In this document: in pieces, positions 8,025-13,560 of the stretch
How positions within the stretch are numbered: position 1 is the stretch's first letter
Layout: each line of letters opens with the position of its first letter
NCBI GenBank assembly: GCA_905480065.1
Contig: CAJQOV010000072.1
Coordinates: forward strand, 1-13,560
DNA from: an uncultured Gammaproteobacteria bacterium
Lineage (GTDB): Bacteria; Pseudomonadota; Gammaproteobacteria; UBA9214
Direction of reading: 5' to 3'
Length of the DNA: 13,560 nucleotides
Translations under genes and position numbers: made by a program
The notes under the pieces: generated by a model
Databases searched by the model: none
What the model was told of the DNA's origin: nothing
Seen by the model: the letters and a program-made list of their open reading frames with translations, nothing else

Positions 8025-8051
8025 GAATAAATGACACCGACCCCTTTATTC
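8025..8051 (-). repeat. 27-bp palindromic repeat, copy 3 (inverted)
   Basis: Exact reverse complement of copies 1 and 2. The arrangement of two direct copies plus one inverted copy resembles the mosaic (BIME-like) layout of REP elements. The inverted pair could form a strong hairpin in the transcript downstream of dat, acting as a stabiliser or attenuator, although no T-run follows it. It ends 37 bases before the proposed yaiI start. Confidence 0.9.
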
Positions 8052-8088
8052 CTCTCCATGGAAAATTGCATTGATCGGGGGTATTGCG

Positions 8089-8547
8089 TTGCAAATCTGG
8101 GTTGACGCCGATGCCTGCCCGGCCGTGATCAAGGACATCCTGTTCCGGGCAGCGGAGCGCATGCAGGTGCCGGTCACGCTGGTGGCGAACCAGCCGATTC
8201 GCATCCCGCCTTCGCGCTTTATCAAAATGCTGCAGGTCGCATCCGGCTTTGATGTCGCCGACAACGAAATCGTCAAGCGCGTCGAGCCCGGTGACCTGGT
8301 CATTACCGCGGATATTCCGCTGGCCGCCGAGGTCATCGGCAAGGGCGGACATGCGCTCAATCCGCGCGGCGAGTTGTATTCGGTGAATAACATTCGGGAA
8401 CGGCTGAACATGCGGGATTTCATGGATACCATGCGCGCCAGCGGCATCAACACCGGCGGCCCGCCGGCCTTGAACCAGTCGGACCGGCAGGCGTTTGCCA
8501 ATCAGCTGGACCGGTTTTTAACCCGTCATGCGCGGGATGGTCAGTGA
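8089..8547 (+). CDS. yaiI: YaiI/YqxD family protein (UPF0178, DUF188)
   Basis: A conserved bacterial protein of unproven function with a PIN-like nuclease fold. The sequence follows E. coli YaiI closely: IWVDADACP at 3-11, VANQPIRIPPSRF at 32-44, GFDVADNEIV at 53-62, DLVITADIPLA at 69-79, ALNPRGELY at 89-97 and MRDFMDTMRASGINTGGP at 108-125. Asp residues 6, 8 and 75 are candidates for metal binding. I chose TTG at 8089: it gives 152 residues, the E. coli length, aligns the N terminus as M-x-IWVDADACP, and has GGGGG seven bases upstream. A TTG at 8071 would add six residues. There is no ATG start. The 27-bp repeats end just upstream, so its expression signals may have been changed by them. Confidence 0.92.
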   Translation: MQIWVDADACPAVIKDILFRAAERMQVPVTLVANQPIRIPPSRFIKMLQVASGFDVADNEIVKRVEPGDLVITADIPLAAEVIGKGGHALNPRGELYSVNNIRERLNMRDFMDTMRASGINTGGPPALNQSDRQAFANQLDRFLTRHARDGQ

Positions 8548-8703
8548 GTACCCCGGCCTGCCCTGGCAATCGATACATGCCGCATTCCGTGTCGATAGCG
8601 GCAAGCTGTTCGGCCCGGTATTGCCCACCGCGGCGCTGGCACCGTGGCTGGCCGCGCAGCCCAGAGGCAGGCTGCTGGTGCGCTATTGTGCAGGACCAGG
8701 CTA

Positions 8704-9199
8704 CTACTTCCCAACCGCAGCCGGTTCCGTCCATACCCGTTGCGTGGCCAGCACGACCAGGTTGATCAGCAACCAGGCCAGCAACATGGACCGTATGGCT
8801 GAGGAAGTGGTCGCCGATCACCATCTTGTAGCCGCCGGTAATCCAGCCGGAGGCAATCCTGAACCACAGGCCCCGGATCCGGTTGCGCCGGGAGTGAAAC
8901 AGAAAGAACAGCGACAGCAGCACCACCAGGATGCCCTTGCGGTAATTGTGGACCAGTGCGGACTTCCGATAGAACAGCAGGGCCACCAGCAGGCCGAGTG
9001 CAAACAGGATGAACAGCTTCTTGATCCTGTCGTAGAGCAAAAAGCGCAACACCGGCTCGTCACGATCCCACAGCCAGTGTCCGGTGGCGCTATCGTAAAA
9101 CTGCTGTTGCAGCCACAGGTCGGTTGGCGTGAATTCAAACCACAGCAGGCAGGCCAGCAGGGCCAGCGCGGCCAGGACGATTTGTTTATGCCGTGTCAT
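8704..9199 (-). pseudogene. Decayed PAP2-family phosphatase gene
   Basis: Reading from ATG at 9199, the N-terminal half is normal for a bacterial PAP2 (lipid phosphatase-like) membrane protein: a membrane segment near residues 6-24, then FEFTPTDLWLQQQFYD, HWLWDRDEPVLRF and LLYDRIKKLF, and a second hydrophobic stretch. At VVLLSL the frame jumps straight to FFLFHSRRNRIRGLWF. The roughly 70-80 residues that should lie between, with the K-x6-RP and SGH catalytic motifs, are missing. The third motif region GDHFLSHT is kept. Just after it, near 8780, the frame shifts: a different frame continues with MLLAWLLINLVVLATQRVW and stops at TAG, 8704-8706. An in-frame internal deletion plus a frameshift make it almost surely inactive. 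The substrate (undecaprenyl pyrophosphate, lipid A or other) cannot be told. Confidence 0.78.
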
Positions 9200-9314
9200 G
9201 GTTGCTGCAAATACGGTGGCCCGGACAGTCGGGGCACGATGCCACAAGGCAAGGAATAGATGACAACCATTAATAACTCGCGTCTGCGCGACGCTGCAAC
9301 AATCCAGCAGCGAA

Positions 9315-9376
9315 CCCGGATCGCACTTCGCTCATCAGGCTACGACACTGGATTCCCGCCTGCGCCGGGATGACGG
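9315..9376. repeat. Degenerate REP-like dispersed repeats (two adjacent motifs)
   Basis: CCCGGATCGCACTTCGCTCA and GGCTACG (9315-9344) resemble a widespread proteobacterial repeat of the form CCCGGAT...CTTCGCTCATCC-GGGCTACG. CTGGATTCCCGCCTGCGC followed by CGGGATGACGG (9348-9376) resembles another common dispersed palindrome, here with stem TCCCG/CGGGA. Recognition is from memory and both copies look decayed. Confidence 0.5.
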
Positions 9377-9476
9377 TCACGTAGCGCAGTTTGTCTCAGC
9401 AAGACACTCCTGCAGATTCGTGCGGTGACTTTGCGGCTGTGCGAGAGATTTTTTTATTCCATCGCACCGGTTAGCC

Positions 9477-9527
9477 CCGGCAATAAAAAAAGGGGCGGAA
9501 ATCCGCCCCTTTCTTTTTTGTTGCCGG
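9477..9527 (-). terminator. Intrinsic terminator of fusA2 (possibly bidirectional)
   Basis: An 11-bp perfect stem, AAAGGGGCGGA (9489-9499) and TCCGCCCCTTT (9502-9512), is flanked by an A-run on one side and a T-run on the other. It can therefore end transcripts from either strand. On the minus strand it starts about 27 bases after the fusA2 stop. An outer 7-bp stem CCGGCAA (9477-9483) and TTGCCGG (9521-9527) extends the structure. Confidence 0.88.
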
Positions 9528-9538
9528 AGCAAACCGCG

Positions 9539-11626
9539 TTACTTGGCAGCGGCCTCGCGCTCCTTGGTTTCCTTGATGACGTCTTCCGCCACATTGCGCG
9601 GGCATGGGGCATAGTGCAGGAACTCCATGGAGAACTGGCCACGGCCGGAGGTCATGGTACGCAGGTCACCGATGTAGCCGAACATCTGGCTGAGCGGACA
9701 CTCGGCCTTGATGTGCACATTGGTCACGCTCGGTTCCTGCGACTTGATCATGCCGCGGCGGCGATTGAGGTCACCGATCACGTCGCCGACATGGTCGTCC
9801 GGTGTGTAGACGTCGACGCGCATGATCGGCTCGAGCAGTTGCGGACCGGCCTTCGGCATACTCTGGCGATAACCGGCACCCGCGGCGAGTTCGTAGGCAA
9901 TGGCCGAGGAGTCGACCGGGTGATAGCTGCCGTCAGTCAGGGTCACCTTGAAGTCCAGGCACGGGAAGCCGGCCAGCACGCCACGTTCCTTGCTCTTGGT
10001 AAAGCCCTTGTCCACTGCCGGCCAGAATTCACGCGGCACGGTGCCGCCGGTCACGGCCGACTCGAATACGAAACCGCTGCCGGGCTCGCCCGGCTCGATC
10101 ACGTACTCGATCTTCGCAAACTGGCCGGAACCGCCGGTCTGCTTCTTGTGCGTATAGGCGTCCTCGATGCGCTGCGTGATGGTTTCGCGGTAGGCGACCT
10201 GTGGCTTGCCGACGGTCACATCGACACCGTGGGTACGGCGCAGGATGTCGATCTTGATGTCGAGGTGTAACTCGCCCATGCCCTTGAGGATGGTCTCGCC
10301 GCTGTCTTCATCGGTTTCCATGCGGAATGACGGGTCTTCCTTGATCATCTTGCCCAGTGCAATACCCATCTTCTCGGCTGCACCCTTGTCCTTCGGCGCC
10401 ACGGCGATCGAAATGACCGGGTCGGGGAACACCATCGGCTCCAGCGTGGCCGGGTCTTTCGGGTCACACAGGGTGTGACCGGTCTGCACGTTCTTCATGC
10501 CGATCACGGCCACGATATCGCCGGCCTGCGCACTGTCGAGCTCCTCGCGCGAATCGGCGTGCATTTCCACGATACGGCCAATGCGCTCGGTCTTGCCGGT
10601 GAAGGTATTGAGTACCGTGGTGCCCTTTTCCAGCTTGCCCGAGTAGATACGAATAAAGGTCAGCGCACCGAAGCGGTCGTCCATGATCTTGAATGCGAGT
10701 GCGCGCAGCGGCCGGCCGGCATCGACGATAGCGAACAAACCGGTCTCCTTGCCTTCCAGGTCGACTTCCGGCTGTGGTGTAACCTCGGTCGGATTCGGCA
10801 GGTAGTCCACCACGGCGTCCAGCACCAGCTGGATACCCTTGTTCTTGAATGCGGAGCCGCAGTAGGTCGGGAAGAAATGCAGCGCAATGGTGCCCTTGCG
10901 GATACAGCGCTTGATTTCCTCGATCGAAGGCTGCTCGCCTTCGAGGTATTTTCCCATCAGTTCGTCGTCTTCATCGAGCGCGGTCTCGACCAGCTTTTCG
11001 CGCCATTCCTCGATCTGGTCGGCCATTTCCGCCGGCGGTTCTTCCACCGTGTAGGCGGACGGGTCACCGGAGTTATCCCACACCCAGGCCTTGCGCGTCA
11101 GCAGGTCAACCACGCCCTTGAAATTTTCCTCGATGCCGATCGGCAGGGTCATCACCAGCGGCTCGGCCGCCAGCACGTCATGGACCTGCTTGACCACGCG
11201 GTAAAAATCCGCGCCCATGCGATCGAGCTTGTTGACGAAAATGACACGCGCCACTTCCGACTCGTTGGCGTAGCGCCAGTTGGTCTCGGACTGCGGCTCC
11301 ACGCCGCCGGAACCGCAGAATACCCCGATACCGCCGTCCAGCACCTTCAGGGAACGGTACACCTCGATGGTGAAGTCGACGTGGCCCGGGGTATCGATAA
11401 TGTTGAGACGGTGATCGTTCCAGTAGCAACTGGTGGCTGCGGACTGAATGGTGATGCCGCGCTCGCGTTCCTGATCCATGAAGTCGGTGGTCGTCTCACC
11501 CTCATGCACCTCACCGATCTTGTGGATCTTGCCGGTCAGCTTGAGAATGCGCTCCGTAGTCGTGGTCTTGCCGGCATCTACGTGGGCGAAGATGCCGATG
11601 TTTCTGTACTTGGATAGATCAGTCAT
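9539..11626 (-). CDS. fusA2: Elongation factor G, FusA2 (EF-G 2) type
   Basis: A translational GTPase of 695 residues. The G motifs are visible: AHVDAGKT at 14-21, RGIT at 56-59, DTPGH at 78-82 and NKLD at 132-135. Later come the EF-G domain II-V blocks, including GMGELHLDI and RTMTSGRGQFSMEF near the C terminus. Wording such as MTDLSKYRNIGIFAHVDAGK, GKIHKIGEVHEG, CGSGGVEPQSETNWRYANESEV and NKLDRMGADF matches the second EF-G paralogue of Vibrio and Shewanella rather than the str-operon EF-G, which has NKMDR. The lone location, with neither rpsL, rpsG nor tuf beside it, fits. ATG at 11626 has AGCAGGAAA just upstream; an in-frame start at 11680 lacks that support. The precise role of FusA2 (elongation, recycling or a stress variant) is unclear. 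The gene looks intact. Confidence 0.93.
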   Translation of the reverse strand: MTDLSKYRNIGIFAHVDAGKTTTTERILKLTGKIHKIGEVHEGETTTDFMDQERERGITIQSAATSCYWNDHRLNIIDTPGHVDFTIEVYRSLKVLDGGIGVFCGSGGVEPQSETNWRYANESEVARVIFVNKLDRMGADFYRVVKQVHDVLAAEPLVMTLPIGIEENFKGVVDLLTRKAWVWDNSGDPSAYTVEEPPAEMADQIEEWREKLVETALDEDDELMGKYLEGEQPSIEEIKRCIRKGTIALHFFPTYCGSAFKNKGIQLVLDAVVDYLPNPTEVTPQPEVDLEGKETGLFAIVDAGRPLRALAFKIMDDRFGALTFIRIYSGKLEKGTTVLNTFTGKTERIGRIVEMHADSREELDSAQAGDIVAVIGMKNVQTGHTLCDPKDPATLEPMVFPDPVISIAVAPKDKGAAEKMGIALGKMIKEDPSFRMETDEDSGETILKGMGELHLDIKIDILRRTHGVDVTVGKPQVAYRETITQRIEDAYTHKKQTGGSGQFAKIEYVIEPGEPGSGFVFESAVTGGTVPREFWPAVDKGFTKSKERGVLAGFPCLDFKVTLTDGSYHPVDSSAIAYELAAGAGYRQSMPKAGPQLLEPIMRVDVYTPDDHVGDVIGDLNRRRGMIKSQEPSVTNVHIKAECPLSQMFGYIGDLRTMTSGRGQFSMEFLHYAPCPRNVAEDVIKETKEREAAAK

Positions 11627-11766
11627 TTTCCTGCTACTCGTTTGGTTAATTGATAATCGTGACAAGCGCCAGTCGACCACAACCCGGACCTGCAGCGCGA
11701 CGGAGACGGGATCCGGGCGAACGGCTATGCAATAAGCACGCTTTCGCTCGAAAACAGCGCCGCGCG

Positions 11767-11772
11767 ATTATA
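11767..11772 (-). promoter_or_regulatory. Candidate -10 box of the fusA2 promoter
   Basis: On the minus strand this reads TATAAT, a perfect -10 match, in context CGTTTATAATCGCG. No good -35 is found at the right distance. Transcription from here would give a leader of about 130 bases before the fusA2 ATG. I saw no riboswitch or attenuator fold in that leader. Confidence 0.45.
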
Positions 11773-11880
11773 AACGAAAGCCGCGATAAATCCATGAATA
11801 GACCGAATATTGCGCACTCCGGCGGGGGTTTGGACGGTATTATCCGGATTTCCCGCACTTTCCCACACCGATCGCGCCGG

Positions 11881-11886
11881 TATAAT
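11881..11886 (+). promoter_or_regulatory. Candidate -10 box of yqcC-hopJ, possibly giving a leaderless mRNA
   Basis: TATAAT is a perfect -10 match and ends six bases before the yqcC ATG at 11893. A start site about seven bases downstream would fall on or next to the ATG, giving a leaderless or near-leaderless transcript. No Shine-Dalgarno sequence is visible before the ATG, which fits. The -35 region is poor. Confidence 0.5.
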
Positions 11887-11892
11887 GCCGCC

Positions 11893-12237
11893 ATGCACGA
11901 CATCCCGAACCGCATTGCCGACATCCTGCTGGAGGTGGAGGCGACCCTGCGTACCCATGGCCGCTGGGGCCATACCCGCCCCCCGGACCATGCACTCGAC
12001 AGCCGCGAGCCGTTTTGTGTCGATACCCTGCGCTTCGAACAGTGGCTGCAATGGATCTTCCTGCCACGCATGAAGAAAATCCTCGAAGCCAGCCGTCCGT
12101 TACCGGCCGGAAGCGGGATTTTCAGCTACGCGGAGCACTGCCTGCAGAAGGCTGACCCGCCGACCCCGGTACTGCTCACCCTGATCCGGCGCTTTGACGA
12201 CCTGATCGCGATTCATGCCGCGGCACACCGGCACTGA
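11893..12237 (+). CDS. yqcC: YqcC family protein (DUF446)
   Basis: A small conserved gammaproteobacterial protein of unknown function, 114 residues here against about 109 in E. coli. In many genomes the family gene lies beside truC, the tRNA pseudouridine-65 synthase gene; truC is not in this window. Recognisable wording is PFCVDTLRFEQWLQWIFLPRM at 40-60, PLPAGSGIFSYAEH at 69-82 and LIRRFDDL at 97-104. It is probably a soluble helical cytoplasmic protein. I chose ATG 11893 because the family alignment starts here; longer upstream reading adds a basic, non-conserved stretch through the promoter region. hopJ follows nine bases after the stop, suggesting a two-gene operon. Confidence 0.88.
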   Translation: MHDIPNRIADILLEVEATLRTHGRWGHTRPPDHALDSREPFCVDTLRFEQWLQWIFLPRMKKILEASRPLPAGSGIFSYAEHCLQKADPPTPVLLTLIRRFDDLIAIHAAAHRH

Positions 12238-12246
12238 GCGAGACCG

Positions 12247-12621
12247 GTGGACCTGAAGGCCTTCCGGCAACGGCTTCGGGAAGACCCGGAACGGGTCGAG
12301 TTCGAAGACACCATCGCGCTGATCGACGCGCTCTATCAATTTACCCCATGCGCGTTCCGCAACGGCGCACTGCACAATGAAGCCGGGCAGAATAATGGCT
12401 CCTGCAAGTTATTTGCCTTTGCCGCGCTACTGGGCCTGACGCAAGCAGAGACACTGGCCTGCTTCGGGCGCTACTATCGTGTCGATGTACTGGGAAAGCC
12501 GGCCGGGAGCAGCCATCCGAATATCCGGAATTTCATGGCACACGGCTGGGCGGGCATCCACTACGAACAGGCTCCGCTGCACCCACGCCAGACACTGACC
12601 ACGGTTACGCCCGGCGCCTGA
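12247..12621 (+). CDS. HopJ-family protein (named after a type III effector family)
   Basis: The 124-residue product matches the HopJ family: FRNGALHNEAGQNNGSCKLFAFAALL at 37-62, CFGRYYRVDVLGKPAGSSHPNIRNFM at 72-97 and HGWAGIHYEQAPL at 99-111. The family name comes from a Pseudomonas syringae effector, but close relatives are found widely in free-living bacteria, so a cytoplasmic housekeeping or stress role is at least as likely. Nothing here points to secretion: there are no chaperone or type III genes nearby. The start is GTG at 12247 with only a weak purine-rich GCGAGA upstream. It lies nine bases behind yqcC and converges on imuA, with 109 bases between stops. Confidence 0.88.
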   Translation: MDLKAFRQRLREDPERVEFEDTIALIDALYQFTPCAFRNGALHNEAGQNNGSCKLFAFAALLGLTQAETLACFGRYYRVDVLGKPAGSSHPNIRNFMAHGWAGIHYEQAPLHPRQTLTTVTPGA

Positions 12622-12730
12622 TCGATCCGCCACGGTCATCCAGGATAATCCCGGCAGTGTAACCGCAGTGATACGCTCGCCAGCGGCAGACCCGCGGCGC
12701 AACTGCGCAGCGGCAACGACTGGCTGCGGG

Positions 12731-13327
12731 TTACAGCTCGATACCGGAAACCGATTCCCCCGCCGCGTTGATGCGGTACAGCGACCTGCCCGCCTCATTC
12801 ATCTCGACTCGCAGCCGCAACCCGATACCCGAGCGATGTCTGGCAAGACTCTCGTAACGAAACAGTACGCACAGGCTGCGGCCCAGCTCTGCCGCCTTGT
12901 GCAGACGTTTGCCCATCAGTTCAGTATCGCAACCGGGCCAGGCCAGCACGGCAGAACAGGCACCGGTTTCCAGCAGCGACTCTACCGTCCACAGTGCACT
13001 GCGCCCGGGATGTGGATTGACCTGCAGCAGGTGGCTGGCATTGATCTGCGCATCGGTAAACACACTGGCGCGCGCCGCAAACGGCGGCGTCACCAGCGCA
13101 ATGGTTCGCCCCTGGCGGCTGAGCCGGCGCAATGCTGGCAGCAACAGGTCGGTCGCATCCGCCAGCATATCCGGCACGATCATCTCGACGACACCGCCCC
13201 TGGGCCAGCCGGAATCCGGCAGCAGTTCATCCAGCCCGGCGATCCCGCTGGGCAGCACCCGGGAATTACCGCGCGGCGTACCCGGCTCCGAGGCGTTGAG
13301 GTGATAGAGACTGGAAGCACTGTTCAT
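12731..13327 (-). CDS. imuA: ImuA-type SOS mutagenesis accessory protein (RecA-like, SulA-related)
   Basis: ImuA proteins belong to the SOS-induced ImuA-ImuB-DnaE2 mutasome and share a degenerate RecA-like fold. The 198-residue product has LPSGIAGLDELLPDSGWPRGG at about 25-45, the usual ImuA block where RecA has its nucleotide-binding loop; no true Walker A motif is present. It continues with LLLPALRRLSRQGRTIALVTPP at 61-82, LWTVESLLETGACSAVLAWP at 112-131 and GRSLCVLFR at 149-157. The ATG at 13327 overlaps the lexA TGA by one base; a GTG one codon upstream is an alternative, and AAGGAG at 13336-13341 suits either. As the gene after lexA it is presumably SOS-regulated from the lexA promoter. 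Confusion with SulA is possible; SulA-like is a safe wider label. Confidence 0.82.
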   Translation of the reverse strand: MNSASSLYHLNASEPGTPRGNSRVLPSGIAGLDELLPDSGWPRGGVVEMIVPDMLADATDLLLPALRRLSRQGRTIALVTPPFAARASVFTDAQINASHLLQVNPHPGRSALWTVESLLETGACSAVLAWPGCDTELMGKRLHKAAELGRSLCVLFRYESLARHRSGIGLRLRVEMNEAGRSLYRINAAGESVSGIEL

Positions 13328-13560
13328 CACTTGATCTCCTTGCGCAGTACGCCAACGGCCAGGCCTTCAATAACCAGTTCCTGTTCCCGCAGGTCGATAC
13401 GAATCGGTTCGTAATCCGGATTTTCCGGCATCAAGCGCACCACGGACCCGCGCTGCCGGAAACGCTTGACCGTCACTTCATGCTCCAGCCGGGCCACTAC
13501 GATCTGGCCGCTTTCCGCATGCGCGGTACGATGTACGGCGAGCAGGTCGCCGTTCAGGAT
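13327..13560 (-). CDS. lexA: LexA repressor, C-terminal part (runs off the window)
   Basis: The last 77 residues of LexA are visible. LexA is the SOS repressor, which cleaves itself when RecA filaments form. DLLAVHRTAHAESGQIVVARLEHEVTVKRF includes the catalytic Lys (residue 32 of the visible part, in VTVKRF), equivalent to Lys156 of E. coli. It is followed by LMPENPDYEPI and a terminal VIEGLAVGVLRKEIK. The self-cleavage site, catalytic Ser, DNA-binding domain and SOS box lie beyond the right edge. It is translationally coupled to imuA. Confidence 0.95.
   Translation of the reverse strand: MLNGDLLAVHRTAHAESGQIVVARLEHEVTVKRFRQRGSVVRLMPENPDYEPIRIDLREQELVIEGLAVGVLRKEIK

Larger units (their letters stand above)
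9200..9538. other. Non-coding stretch with degenerate repeats
   Basis: There is no supportable gene between the PAP2 remnant and fusA2. The stretch holds AAGGAATAGATGACA at 9251-9265, one base off the 8022-8036 part of the 27-bp repeat region; two REP-like motifs at 9315-9376; a seven-T run at 9449-9455 with no hairpin before it; and the fusA2 terminator at its right end. Confidence 0.6.

Noticed and set aside
7927..8051. CRISPR array
   Set aside because: There are only three repeats, one inverted, with an 11-base and a 33-base spacer of unlike length and no cas genes.
8447..8703. Continuation of the minus-strand frame past the PAP2 frameshift into yaiI
   Set aside because: The family-like C terminus lies in another frame and stops at 8704; the rest is antisense or noise.
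9449..9455. Seven-T run as a plus-strand terminator
   Set aside because: No stable hairpin precedes it.
10475..11617. Long plus-strand open frame (380 codons) opposite fusA2
   Set aside because: Antisense shadow of a well-conserved EF-G; His/Gln/Val-rich wording without any recognisable domain.
12622..12730. Bidirectional terminator between hopJ and imuA
   Set aside because: Short GC-rich inverted repeats exist (such as GCGCA/TGCGC), but no T-run follows on either strand, so I did not call it.
12668..13414. Plus-strand open frame of 248 codons opposite imuA and lexA
   Set aside because: Antisense to a recognised imuA and lexA end; no domain wording.

Overview
The window looks like chromosomal DNA from a fairly GC-rich gammaproteobacterium outside the enterics. 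This rests on gene content and protein wording (MreD, PBP2, RodA, MltB, RlpA, DacA, YaiI, YqcC, LexA), not on any search. No rRNA, tRNA, CRISPR array or phage module was seen.

Region 1 (about 1-7921, all plus strand) is a cell-elongation and peptidoglycan gene cluster: the end of an unexpected FG-GAP-repeat protein, then mreD, mrdA (PBP2), rodA, mltB, rlpA, dacA (PBP5-type carboxypeptidase) and a D-amino-acid/branched-chain-type class IV aminotransferase (dat). Genes overlap or lie within about 80 bases of each other, so they are probably co-transcribed in one or two units. They form one functional set. MreD, PBP2 and RodA build side-wall peptidoglycan. MltB and RlpA cut glycan strands. DacA trims D-Ala from stem peptides. 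Dat interconverts D-Ala and D-Glu with keto acids. The oddity is at the left edge: where the end of mreC is expected, the frame encodes an FG-GAP calcium-binding repeat followed by an acidic Ala/Pro-rich tail.

Region 2 (about 7922-9538) is a disturbed accessory strip. It holds three identical 27-bp palindromic repeats (two direct, one inverted), yaiI (UPF0178), a decayed PAP2-family phosphatase gene on the minus strand, and degenerate REP-like repeats. In many gammaproteobacteria ybeD-lipB-lipA would follow dacA/dat here; they are absent.

Region 3 (about 9477-11626, minus strand) is a stand-alone fusA2-type elongation factor G with its own terminator and a likely promoter. A divergent promoter region (about 11627-11892) separates it from the plus-strand pair yqcC and hopJ. 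yqcC has a consensus TATAAT so close to its ATG that a leaderless transcript is plausible.

Region 4 (12731-13560, minus strand) is the 3' end of lexA translationally coupled to imuA, an SOS unit. It converges on hopJ; the usual imuB partner does not follow.

I see no convincing new multi-gene system. The items most worth checking are the FG-GAP/mreD junction, the 27-bp repeat cluster with an embedded strong ribosome site, and the PAP2 gene that has lost its catalytic centre.
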